Positions 1-7,537 of a stretch of DNA of 64,000 bases are shown piece after piece. This stretch comes from JAAXGX01 sp965221595 (GTDB lineage: Bacteria > Acidobacteriota > Vicinamibacteria > Vicinamibacterales > UBA8438), in contig OZ244900.1 of assembly GCA_965221595.1 (NCBI GenBank), positions 2,728,001 through 2,792,000 on the forward strand, in the 5' to 3' direction. A model generated the notes under the pieces. It saw only the letters and a program-made list of their open reading frames with translations. It was not told the origin of the DNA and made no database searches. A program made the translations under genes and the position numbers. Each line of letters starts with the position of its first letter. Within the stretch, counting starts at the first letter, position 1.

Positions 1-167
1 CCTGGACGAGCCACTGGAGCGCCGAGGTCCCGCTGGTGAAGACCGCCGGGCCGCTCTACGAGTACGGCTGCCACGAAGGCAACCACGACATCCGCCACAT
101 CCTGGAGATCAACCGCAATCTCGAACGGCAGGCAGCCGAGGCGGCCGCCGCACAGGATTCGAAGTAG
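1..167 (+). CDS. CHEGNY-family secreted protein, C-terminal fragment
   Basis: Only the last 54 codons are in the window; the gene starts before base 1 and is read in the frame beginning at base 3. The visible end has a W-T-S-H-W segment followed by YEYGCHEGNHDIRHIL, which matches the ends of three complete genes in this window (15291-16316, 32973-33983, 39185-40138). All carry PWTA..PMT and EYACHEGNY near the C-terminus. The function of the family is not known to me. It ends in TAG at 165-167, convergent with the gene ending at 274. The 106 bp between them hold a short GC-only hairpin (209-224) without a T tract. Confidence 0.8.
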   Translation, partial: WTSHWSAEVPLVKTAGPLYEYGCHEGNHDIRHILEINRNLERQAAEAAAAQDSK

Positions 168-273
168 GCCGGTCGGCGGAACCGGACCGGGCGGCCGGCG
201 CAGGCACGCGGGCGCCGCCGCCCGGGGCATCTGCGTCCGCCGCATCGTGTGCGTGGGCGGGCCGGCGGGCCTG

Positions 274-1572
274 CTACGAGACCCGGGCGATGTCGTGGTT
301 CTCGAGTTGGTGCGCAATCAACAAGGAGGAGACGCCGAACTTAGCAGCCAACTCGTCGACGTCTTCCCTGTCCAAGACCGGTCGCGGCACCCTGGCCTGC
401 AGGGCCGCGGCCGGCGCCAGGAACTCGGCTGCGAAGGCCCGGTTCCACTGCTGGCGTTCCGACCGTGCCTGTGTGAGCAACGCCGGCGACCCCGGTGACG
501 CCAGGATCTCGGCCAGACCTCGACAGAAGTGAAACCTCCGGTTGCTCTCGGGAGCGTCACGCAGAGCGAGCGTCGGGAGGCCGGCCTCGTCCGCGGCGAC
601 TACGCCGTTCAGGAGCTTGACATTCCCGAGGTCCCGGGGTTGCATCGCGGCTGCCAGCGTGGCGGGGTTCTCGCGCAGGGCTTCCCCGAGACTGTCGATG
701 GAGGGCAACGGCTCACGGTCGACGCCCAGGCGCTGCCGCAGGTGTCGCGCGAAGGCATAGCCAGCCTCGTGAGGACTGCCGCCGGTCCGTGGGGCGAGCG
801 GGGCGCTTGGGGTCGGAACCTGCGCGAGGGGCAGGCTGGTCCCGTTGCCGGGCTCCAGTGCCGTCGCGATGGCCCCGGCATTCGCTTCCAGGTGCTCGAC
901 GTCGAGGACCGCGATTGCTTCATCGAAGATCGCCGCGTCGAAGACACCGTCGAGCCGGAGCACCGCCGCCCGCTGCGCGTCGCTCAGCGCGTACGGATCC
1001 CAGCCGAGGCCCGCGGCGGTTCGGCAGAAGAACGCTTCGTCCTGGTCGGCGGCCTGAATCGCCGCCCATTCTGCCTGCAGGAGCGTTCCCTCGATGCCGC
1101 AGGACGCGAGCCTCCGGACGACGCGGTCGACCAGCTCGGCGCAGCAGTTTCGAAACTCGTCCCTCTCCACCCAGACCTTATCCCCGCCCAGGTAGTCGAG
1201 CCCGGCCCAGCGATGCTCCACGGGCTCCCAGGCCATGGATGTGCGGTCTCCCGACGAAGCTATCTGCAGGTTCGGAAATGCGTAGCCGTCCCTGGCGGAC
1301 ACCAGCGCATGCCGTCTCTCGAAGGCGGCATCGCGGTGCTTGTCGGGATTGTCCATCTCATGCAACAGGAACCACCAGTTGGTGGCGAGCGACTCGGCCA
1401 GCGGATACAGCGGTACGTACACGTGGTCGCGAACGGTCTGCGCCCGCCGATCCTCGACGCGCGTGACCACCGTGGCGTCGACCCGAATGAGCAAAGAGGC
1501 CCAGGTGGAGGCCAGTTCGGGCCCCCTGGTCCCCTCGGCTGGCACCCATTCAGTCTCGAACGTGATCGGCAT
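274..1572 (-). CDS. ImmA/IrrE-like protein lacking the HExxH motif
   Basis: 432 residues from the chosen ATG at 1572; an upstream in-frame ATG at 1638 lies inside the preceding gene. The C-terminal third resembles ImmA/IrrE (DUF955) proteins: a strand-like TLALRDAP segment, then RRFHFCRGLAEIL where the zinc-binding HExxH helix normally sits, then RNAFAAE-type residues (WNRAFAAEFLAP) and a C-terminal helix-turn-helix-like VDELAAKFGVSS. The HExxH histidines are absent, so peptidase activity is doubtful. The N-terminal 200 residues are acidic and Trp-rich (LATNWWFLLHE) and I do not recognise them. The start overlaps the end of the upstream small gene by 23 bp, so the two are probably co-translated. 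Family members of this type often regulate mobile elements or toxin-antitoxin loci; the role here is inferred. Confidence 0.75.
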   Translation of the reverse strand: MPITFETEWVPAEGTRGPELASTWASLLIRVDATVVTRVEDRRAQTVRDHVYVPLYPLAESLATNWWFLLHEMDNPDKHRDAAFERRHALVSARDGYAFPNLQIASSGDRTSMAWEPVEHRWAGLDYLGGDKVWVERDEFRNCCAELVDRVVRRLASCGIEGTLLQAEWAAIQAADQDEAFFCRTAAGLGWDPYALSDAQRAAVLRLDGVFDAAIFDEAIAVLDVEHLEANAGAIATALEPGNGTSLPLAQVPTPSAPLAPRTGGSPHEAGYAFARHLRQRLGVDREPLPSIDSLGEALRENPATLAAAMQPRDLGNVKLLNGVVAADEAGLPTLALRDAPESNRRFHFCRGLAEILASPGSPALLTQARSERQQWNRAFAAEFLAPAAALQARVPRPVLDREDVDELAAKFGVSSLLIAHQLENHDIARVS

Positions 1573-1966
1573 ACAGCGCCTCGATGCCGGCGGGCCAATC
1601 ATTCTCGCCGAGCGGGTACCCCTTGTACTCCCCTGCACCCTGGTTCACCAGCCGGCCCTCGAATACCGTTGCGCCATGCTTGTACCACACGTAGCGAGGA
1701 AAGTTGCCTTCCCAGGGCGTTCCGACGGCGCCGCGGCGAATCGCCATGCGGAGCCAACCGTTGATCTTCGCCTGATCTTCCGCCAGCTCGCGCGGACAGC
1801 AGGAGGCGTCTGCGCGCAGCCGGGGCAGGCCCGCAAAGCTGCGCGTATCCTTGTGCTCAGGGCTTCCGATGTAGCGAGCGCGGTCCGCCAGCTCTCCGAG
1901 ATCCGTCTGCGCGGGCGGTGGGGCAATCTCTCGGACCCGAGGCCGCCGGCGTTGGGTAGCACGCAT
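1550..1966 (-). CDS. Small conserved protein of unknown function
   Basis: 138 residues, ATG at 1966. Soluble, basic N-terminus (MRATQRRRPRV) and no signal peptide. The distinctive segments are YIGSPEHKD near residue 32, FAGLPRLRADAS with CC at 56-57, a helical WLRMAIRRGAVGTPWEGNFPR and then RYVWYKHGATVFEGRLVN and YKGYPL near the C-terminus. The Trp/Tyr-rich strands suggest a small beta-rich binding fold. I have the impression of a widespread unnamed family but cannot assign a domain. It is the first gene of a two-gene unit with the ImmA/IrrE-like gene, whose start lies inside its last codons, an arrangement typical of toxin-antitoxin or small defence modules. That role is inference only. Confidence 0.7.
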   Translation of the reverse strand: MRATQRRRPRVREIAPPPAQTDLGELADRARYIGSPEHKDTRSFAGLPRLRADASCCPRELAEDQAKINGWLRMAIRRGAVGTPWEGNFPRYVWYKHGATVFEGRLVNQGAGEYKGYPLGENDWPAGIEALYADHVRD

Positions 1967-2004
1967 GTCGCTCGTCGACGCCGCGGCGCTACCTGCGATC
2001 CCCC

Positions 2005-4107
2005 TCAACGACCCGGCTGCGGCAGCCGCAGCGCTGCCAGCGAGCCGGGCAGGCCGGGGCCTGCCACCTGCACCACGATGTACTGTCGGCCCGCGTGCAG
2101 GTAGCCCATCATGCCGTACTGCCCGGAGGCGGGCAGGTCCACCGTGCCCAGGCGCGCGCCGGTGCGCTTGTCGAGCGCGTGCAGGCGCGGGGCGCCGCCG
2201 ACGCCCTCGGCGGTGATCAGCAGCGTCCGCGTCACCATCGTGACCGGGTGCGCCAGCCGGCCGGTATTGGGAATCTCCACGCCGGCCAGCGCCGGGTGGT
2301 CGCGGATGCGGTCGGGGGTGTCGCCGTTGGGCGTCTCCCAGAGGTGCTCGCCGGTGTTCATGTCGATGGCGACGATGCGGCTGTAGGGCGGCTTGACGAT
2401 GGGCAGGCCCTGCGGGCCCCGGAAGTCGCCGCGGTTGAGCACCGCGAAGTCGGCGATGGTGCGGCCGGTCGTCTTGATGTCGTCCGGCTGGTCGATGGCG
2501 GCGCCCGGCACGATGTTCTCGGAGCGGCAGCCGCGGCGGGTCGAGACGTAGAGAATGCCGGTTTCGGGATCGGCCGACGTGGGCCCGAAGATGTTCGATG
2601 CCCCGCTGGGGCAGCTCACGAACGACCGCAGGCCCGACGGATGGCCGCGCTGGATGGGCGGGTTGAAGATGGGCCCGAGCCGGTAATCTGCGACGATCTC
2701 CAGTGCCGCGGCCCGCAGCTCGGGGGTGAAGTCGATGAGGTCGTCCAGGGTCAGCCCCTGCATCTCGAACGCCGGCGGATGCGTCGGCATGGGCTGGGTC
2801 GGCGACAGGCGCTCGCCCGGGACCTCGGACTGCGGCACGGGCCGCTCCTCGATGGGCCAGATCGGCTCCCCCGTCACCCGGTCGAACGTGAAGGCCCAGC
2901 CCTGCTTGGTCGTCTGGACGACGATTTCGCGCGGGACGCCGTCCACGGTCACATCGAGCGCAACGGGCGCCGTCGGGTTGTCGAAGTTCCAGATGTCGTG
3001 GTGCACGGTCTGGAAGTGCCACGCGCGCTCGCCGGTCTGCACGTCGAGGGCGATGACGCTGGTCCCGTACAGCCCGTCGCCGGGCCGGAAGCCGCCGTAG
3101 AAGTCGATGGTCGGCGGGTTCGTCGGCACGTAGACGAGGCCGTGCGCCGGGTCGGCCGACAGCGGCGCCCACGACGAGATGTCGCCGGTCCACGCCCAGG
3201 CATCGTTCTCCCACGTCTCGTGGCCGAACTCGCCGGGGCGCGGGATGACGTGGAACTTCCACTTGAACGCGCCGGTCCGGGCGTCGTAGCCCAGGATGTC
3301 GCCCGGCACGTTCTCGATGCGCGTCTGGTGGTAGCCCTGCTCGGCCGAGTTGCCGACCACCACCACGCCGTCGACGACGATGGGCGGCGACGAGCTGGTG
3401 ATGTAGCCGAGCTCGCGCGGGATGCCGAAATCCGGGTCGTAGGCCCCGTCCCAGCTCTGCCAGGGCCCCCAGTCGGCGATCAGGTCGGGCAGCAGGTCGA
3501 CCACGCCGCTGCGCGGGAAGCCCGGCAGCGGCACAGGGGCGCCCCAGTCCTCCAGCGGCAGGCCGGTCCGCGCGTCCAGCGCGTGCAGGAAGAAGGCGGG
3601 ACTGATGACGTAGATGACGCCGCGCCCGTCCACCTCGGCGTAGGCCACGCCCTTGCCGTAGCCGTTGCGCATGCCCCGCTCGAAGCGCGTCGTGTGCGGC
3701 TCGCGGTAGATCCAGAGCGTCTCGCCGGTGGCCGGATCGATGGCCACCACCGCGCGGCGGTCGCCGGCCACCGTGTACAGGACGCCGTCGACGTAGAGGG
3801 GCGTCGCGCGCGACACGCCCAGCACGCCCGGTCCGAAGTTGTCGCCCCGCCAGAGCCACGCCAGCTCGAGCTCCTCGAAGTTCTCGGCGGTTATCTGGTC
3901 GACGTCCGAGTAGCGGGTGTGCGCGGCGTCGCCGCCGATGTAGCGCCACTCGCCCGGCGGCGGGCCAGCCTCCTGCCCCGCGGCGGGCGCCTGCCCCGCG
4001 GTGGTCGCCGGCGCTGACAGCACCGCGCCGAGCGCGGCGGCCACCAGGGCCGCGAGGCGACCCGCCGCCGACGTGCCCCGCCGAAACCGCTGCATCGAGC
4101 CGTTCAT
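2005..4107 (-). CDS. PQQ-dependent dehydrogenase-like quinoprotein (copy 1)
   Basis: 700 residues. The start is set at the ATG at 4107, seven bases after an AAAGGA ribosome site; two upstream codons give a longer but unsupported frame. A signal peptide (hydrophobic about residues 17-38) precedes an eight-bladed propeller beginning GEWRYIGGDAAHTRYS and repeating W-motif blades such as YDARTGAFKWKF and VTGEPIWPIEERPVP. It resembles the quinoprotein glucose dehydrogenase family, and retains HHDIWNFDNP where the catalytic Asp region is expected and TTKQGW with the Lys. It is therefore predicted to oxidise an alcohol or sugar in the periplasm and pass electrons to a cytochrome c. Two cytochrome c genes lie immediately upstream in the same direction. 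The substrate cannot be told from sequence. Confidence 0.88.
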   Translation of the reverse strand: MNGSMQRFRRGTSAAGRLAALVAAALGAVLSAPATTAGQAPAAGQEAGPPPGEWRYIGGDAAHTRYSDVDQITAENFEELELAWLWRGDNFGPGVLGVSRATPLYVDGVLYTVAGDRRAVVAIDPATGETLWIYREPHTTRFERGMRNGYGKGVAYAEVDGRGVIYVISPAFFLHALDARTGLPLEDWGAPVPLPGFPRSGVVDLLPDLIADWGPWQSWDGAYDPDFGIPRELGYITSSSPPIVVDGVVVVGNSAEQGYHQTRIENVPGDILGYDARTGAFKWKFHVIPRPGEFGHETWENDAWAWTGDISSWAPLSADPAHGLVYVPTNPPTIDFYGGFRPGDGLYGTSVIALDVQTGERAWHFQTVHHDIWNFDNPTAPVALDVTVDGVPREIVVQTTKQGWAFTFDRVTGEPIWPIEERPVPQSEVPGERLSPTQPMPTHPPAFEMQGLTLDDLIDFTPELRAAALEIVADYRLGPIFNPPIQRGHPSGLRSFVSCPSGASNIFGPTSADPETGILYVSTRRGCRSENIVPGAAIDQPDDIKTTGRTIADFAVLNRGDFRGPQGLPIVKPPYSRIVAIDMNTGEHLWETPNGDTPDRIRDHPALAGVEIPNTGRLAHPVTMVTRTLLITAEGVGGAPRLHALDKRTGARLGTVDLPASGQYGMMGYLHAGRQYIVVQVAGPGLPGSLAALRLPQPGR

Positions 4108-4142
4108 CTGCTGGTCCTTTCCCCCGCCGACCCCCGGCATCC

Positions 4143-4171
4143 GCCGCCGCCCGGCGCCGCCGGGCGGCGGC
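4143..4171 (-). other. Perfect 12-bp GC hairpin between cytochrome and quinoprotein genes
   Basis: Arms at 4143-4154 and 4160-4171 are exact reverse complements, with a five-base loop. There is no T tract, so it is not a standard rho-independent terminator. It begins at the stop codon of the cytochrome gene and lies 35 bases before the quinoprotein start, where it could set relative transcript stability or attenuate read-through. Confidence 0.45.
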
Positions 4172-4641
4172 TACGGGACCTCGACGATCTCGAGCGCCTG
4201 CAGCGCCGACAGGTTGGCCGGCAGCGGCGTCTCGCCCGCCGGATAGCCGTTGAGCTGGAGCAGGTAGGCCACCACCGCCGCGTACTCACCGGGGCTGAGG
4301 CTGCCCGGGTCGCCCTCGGGCATCAGCGTCGAGATGATGTCGAACAGCTCGCCGACGCTGCGATCGACCCAGCCCAGGCGGAAGCGGGCGCCCGCGAACT
4401 CGCCGCTGTCGTGGCAGCCTGCGCAGACCTCGTCGAAGGTCCGCGCGCCGCGCGCGGCCTGGGCCGCTGTGAAGACGCCCTCCAGCAGCGGCTGGGACGC
4501 CGCCGGCGGCGGGCCAAGCGGCGCCCCCGCAACCCGCGGCACCCAGCCGGCGCCGACGGCGACAGCGACAGCGGCCAGCAGCAGCGGCGCCCGCGGGAGC
4601 CACCGTGCGCCGCGCATCCGTGCACAACGTCTCGTCTTCAT
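4171..4641 (-). CDS. Periplasmic c-type cytochrome (156 aa)
   Basis: Starts at the ATG at 4641 (MKTRRCARMRG). A basic n-region and a hydrophobic stretch (about residues 18-32) form a signal peptide or anchor. One heme-binding CAGCH at residues 73-77 and a likely axial methionine at 107 in ISTLMPEGD define a class I monoheme cytochrome c; the tail YLLQLNGYPAG resembles cytochromes fused to or paired with PQQ dehydrogenases. It lies between another cytochrome gene (62 bp upstream) and the quinoprotein gene (63 bp downstream), all in one direction. The natural inference is that it accepts electrons from the quinoprotein. No partner oxidase is visible nearby. Confidence 0.88.
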   Translation of the reverse strand: MKTRRCARMRGARWLPRAPLLLAAVAVAVGAGWVPRVAGAPLGPPPAASQPLLEGVFTAAQAARGARTFDEVCAGCHDSGEFAGARFRLGWVDRSVGELFDIISTLMPEGDPGSLSPGEYAAVVAYLLQLNGYPAGETPLPANLSALQALEIVEVP

Positions 4642-4702
4642 GCGAACCTCGTGCCGGCGGCTCCCGGCCGGGCCCCCGGGTGCTGCCGTCCGCACCGGCC
4701 GG

Positions 4703-5485
4703 CTACGGCTCGCAACCCGGGTCGGCCGCGATCATCGCGAGCGAACTGAGGTTGATCCGGTCGCCGTCCGGGTTCCTGATGAGGAATCCCTTCGCCTCCA
4801 TCCGGTGGCCGGCATGCGCGGACGGGTCCGGGTAGGCGCTCATCAGCGTGAACGTCCGCTCGCCGAGCGCCTGCGCGGCGAACCCCTCCAGCACGTCCGG
4901 CGGCGATGCGGACGGATCGCGCGTGCGGGCCGCGGCCGTGCTGCGGGTCAGCATCCAGTCGCCGTCAGGCCCCCGGCTCAGGCAGCCGACAACCTGCACC
5001 AGCGCAAAGCTCGGCACCGGTCCCGGCCCGTCGCGACCCTCGATCCGGATGTCCGCCAGCCCGGCGGCCCGCAGCTCGCGGGACCCCGGCGGAAAGCCGT
5101 TGAACTCGAGGATGTAGGCGACGCTGTCGAGATAGGCGGCGTCGCCGAGCGTGGCCGGTTCGTCGAACGGCATCAGCCGCCGGATGCGCGTGAACAGGGT
5201 GTTGACGTTGTCCTCGCGCCAGTCCTGCATGAAGCGCTCGCCGGCCAGCGGGCGTGCCTCGGACGAGCCGCTCAGGTCGGACCCGTGACACGCGGCACAG
5301 TGGCTGTCGTAGACGACCTTGCCGCGCGCGGCCTGGCCGGCCGTGTAGACGCCGTCCCAGACGGTGACCCGGTCGTCCTGGGCCGCGAGCACCGCCTGCG
5401 GCGCGCCCGCCGCCAGCAGCCCGCCCAGGGCGAGCAGCGCTACCACCCGCGGCGACAGCCTCCGTCCGATTGCGCGTGGATTCAT
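4703..5485 (-). CDS. Periplasmic cytochrome c with extra C-terminal domain
   Basis: 260 residues. Signal peptide at residues 1-35 (RRLSPRVVALLALGGLLAAG, then cleavage near VLAAQ). Heme-binding CAACH at 63-67, axial Met probably at 105 (RRLMPFDEP), and YILEFNGFPPG after the heme domain, as in the neighbouring smaller cytochrome. Beyond residue 130 is a separate domain of about 130 residues with two cysteines (VVGCLSRG and the final PGCEP) of a type seen in Acidobacteriota cytochromes; its job is unknown to me. First gene of the cytochrome/cytochrome/quinoprotein unit. An AT-rich stretch at 5529-5537, the only one nearby, could supply the -10 element on the minus strand. Confidence 0.87.
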   Translation of the reverse strand: MNPRAIGRRLSPRVVALLALGGLLAAGAPQAVLAAQDDRVTVWDGVYTAGQAARGKVVYDSHCAACHGSDLSGSSEARPLAGERFMQDWREDNVNTLFTRIRRLMPFDEPATLGDAAYLDSVAYILEFNGFPPGSRELRAAGLADIRIEGRDGPGPVPSFALVQVVGCLSRGPDGDWMLTRSTAAARTRDPSASPPDVLEGFAAQALGERTFTLMSAYPDPSAHAGHRMEAKGFLIRNPDGDRINLSSLAMIAADPGCEP

Positions 5486-5616
5486 GGCCAGCCCGCCGGG
5501 GCCGCGGCGTGGCCACCGTCCGGCCCCGGCAGCCCCCTTTTTATATCACGCGACATCACGCCACCTCTCACGCGCCGCACGTTCCGCGTGGCGGCCCGCG
5601 ACGTCTCGACGCCCCG

Positions 5617-6609
5617 TCAAGCCGCCTGCACGCCGCACCTGTCCGCTATGCGGCCGGCGAGGCGCTTGAAGTCGGCGTAGCAGTCGTGCACCGCGTGGAT
5701 GTGACCACCGAGCGCGCCGTCCGCGGCCCTGAGATGAAACATCGGCTTGCGGGCCTCGTGCGCCATGGCCATCAGGCTCCGGTAGTGCCTGAGCGTGGCG
5801 AGACATTCGGAATCGTCGTCGGCCGAGCCCGCATCGAACCCTCCGGCGCCGAGCGCCTCCCGGCGGTAGACGTCCGGAATCCGCCTGATCCATTTCTGAT
5901 ACGCCTGCACCGGACGCCCCGCGCGCACCGCGTGCTGCATCACGATGTAGCCCGCCGGCTCGATGCAGGCTGCCGGCAGTTCCAGGTCCGCTGCCCGGGG
6001 GCGGCGCTCCAGGCGATCGCGCCATTCGGCACGCCACGTCTGGAGCGTGGCCCCGACGTTCCGCAGCGCCTGCAGCGAGAAGAGGTCGGGCGCGAGGGGC
6101 AAGACCACGAAATTCGCGGCGATGATCGCCGCACGGTTGATAGCGCCCAGGTTGGGACCCACGTCGATCAGCACCAGGTCGGCATCCTGCCTGCGCGCGG
6201 CGGCGAGTATCGCGCGATGGAAAGCGGATTCCGTTCGAAACGCCGACTCGTCACCGCTCAGGCAGGCCGGCCAAGCCGCGGACAGCCGCGCCTCGAAGCT
6301 CGACAGACCCAGGTCTCCGACGACCAGACCCAGGTTGACATCTATCCGCTCGACATGCGGTTCCCGGATGTCACCGAGACCGCGCAAGATAGGTGAAACG
6401 GCGCCGAGGATGCTGTCCGGGTAACCGTCGTCCGGCCACAACTCCTCGAGGCGATTCTCGCTGAGAAACACGCTGCTCAGGTTCGCCTGCGGGTCGAGGT
6501 CCGCCGCCACCACCGAGAAGCCGAGCTCCGCGTACATCCAGGCCAAGTGATATACCAGCGTGGTCTTGCCGACGCCTCCCTTGTTGTTGAAGAAGGCTAT
6601 CGTCTTCAC
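5617..6609 (-). CDS. ParA/Soj-family P-loop ATPase
   Basis: 330 residues from a GTG start at 6609. The deviant Walker A motif KGGVGKTT is at residues 10-17, followed by AADLDPQANLSS (the second ATP-binding segment), and VLIDVGPNLGAINRAA (Walker B). The C-terminal third is longer than in chromosomal ParA and holds Trp-rich helical segments (QAYQKWIRRIPDVY). The start codon overlaps the stop of the upstream AlbA/HATPase-like remnant (GTGA), so the two were one translational unit. No ParB or centromere-like repeat is next to it, so plasmid partition is not supported. Such stand-alone ParA proteins occur in genomic islands and in defence or positioning systems. Confidence 0.88.
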   Translation of the reverse strand: MKTIAFFNNKGGVGKTTLVYHLAWMYAELGFSVVAADLDPQANLSSVFLSENRLEELWPDDGYPDSILGAVSPILRGLGDIREPHVERIDVNLGLVVGDLGLSSFEARLSAAWPACLSGDESAFRTESAFHRAILAAARRQDADLVLIDVGPNLGAINRAAIIAANFVVLPLAPDLFSLQALRNVGATLQTWRAEWRDRLERRPRAADLELPAACIEPAGYIVMQHAVRAGRPVQAYQKWIRRIPDVYRREALGAGGFDAGSADDDSECLATLRHYRSLMAMAHEARKPMFHLRAADGALGGHIHAVHDCYADFKRLAGRIADRCGVQAA

Positions 6610-7490
6610 GGCGCCCTCCGCACGGTCGCCAGCACGTGCGTGGCCTCGAACGTGAATTCCGCCTCCGGGTTCCCATTCCGCCGCAGCGCGTCCTGTGCGC
6701 GAATGACGCCGCGACCGAAGGCATTGACGTAGCCGAGGGTGGCCAGGGCCTCGGATACCACCGGATTGCGATAATCCGTCTGCCGCGGGAAGTTCTCCGG
6801 AGACGCCATGCCGTACAGTCCACCGGGGCTCTGAATCTCTATGCGGTCGGCGTACCAGTAGAAGTGCACCGGCGCGTTCGACTCGTACGAACGGTGCATG
6901 ATCGCATTCAACAGCAGCTCCCGTATCGCCACCGGCGGATAGTCGGTCACGGTCCGCTCGCGGAGTGCCGTGGCCGCCACCGGACGCGCCTGAGCGGGCA
7001 GCGTGACGAACCGCTGCAAGTCTCCCAGGACCGTGATCAGGTCGCCCCGGAAACGGATCTCGCTGTCCGGATCGTCCGCCATCGTCGCACCCGGCCAACG
7101 GACGAACTGAACGCTCGCGCCCGGCAGCCAGCGCAGCGGGTCCCTGGCGAACAACAGCGCGCCGGCGTTCGTCGGGCAACCGGCGGCGAGGTCATAGAAG
7201 CGCAGCGAAGCCAGTTGTTCCTCGATCGCCCGGTCGTTCTCGTCGATCACCGCGCGGGCGACAGCTTGCGGCAGATACGTCACCAGGAACAGGTTCGGGA
7301 CGAGGTCGTCCAGCGTGCAGCCCGGACAGGGACGGACATCGAAAGTCCGCTGCAGAGCAGTGCGCTTCTCGATCAGAATCCGCTCCTCCTGCTGGTTCGC
7401 GCCGCGCCGGGTCGGCCCGACGCGTATCCAAACCGTGCCCTTGTATCGCACGGGCGGGAGATCGGAGGGGACGACTGCCCGCGGATGGCC
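6606..7490 (-). pseudogene. 5'-truncated AlbA/Schlafen-HATPase_c_4 ATP-binding protein
   Basis: The recognisable protein begins abruptly at about 7490 with HPRAVVPSDLPPVRYKG and runs to the stop at 6606. It has the usual linker (WIRVGPTRRGANQQEERIL), a central domain (FYDLAAGCPTNAGALLFA) and the C-terminal GHKL-type ATPase segment with NAIMHRSY and SPGGLYG. Full-length family members carry an N-terminal AlbA_2 (Schlafen-type) domain of about 130-150 residues. Here that part is missing: the frame continues upstream only as an Arg/Pro-rich shadow of the VOC gene, whose stop is at 7538, and no ATG, GTG or TTG start with a ribosome site lies near the break. The 3' half looks intact and overlaps the ParA start. 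Either a deletion remnant or a gene starting at a non-standard codon. Confidence 0.7.
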
Positions 7491-7537
7491 CGCGCGGGTC
7501 GACCGCTCGCGTCCCCCGCGGCGTGCCGCAACCGTGT

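Noticed and set aside
274..1638. Active ImmA/IrrE zinc peptidase
   Set aside because: The HExxH motif is absent at the expected helix, so a peptidase claim is not supported.
2095..4017. A 640-codon plus-strand frame
   Set aside because: Mirror of the quinoprotein gene on the minus strand; Val/Arg-rich with no domain.
4143..4171. Rho-independent terminator
   Set aside because: Strong hairpin but no T tract and the downstream gene is in the same direction and related in function.
5617..6609. Plasmid or chromosome partition locus
   Set aside because: No parB gene and no parS-like repeats adjoin the ParA gene; the upstream partner is an AlbA/HATPase remnant.
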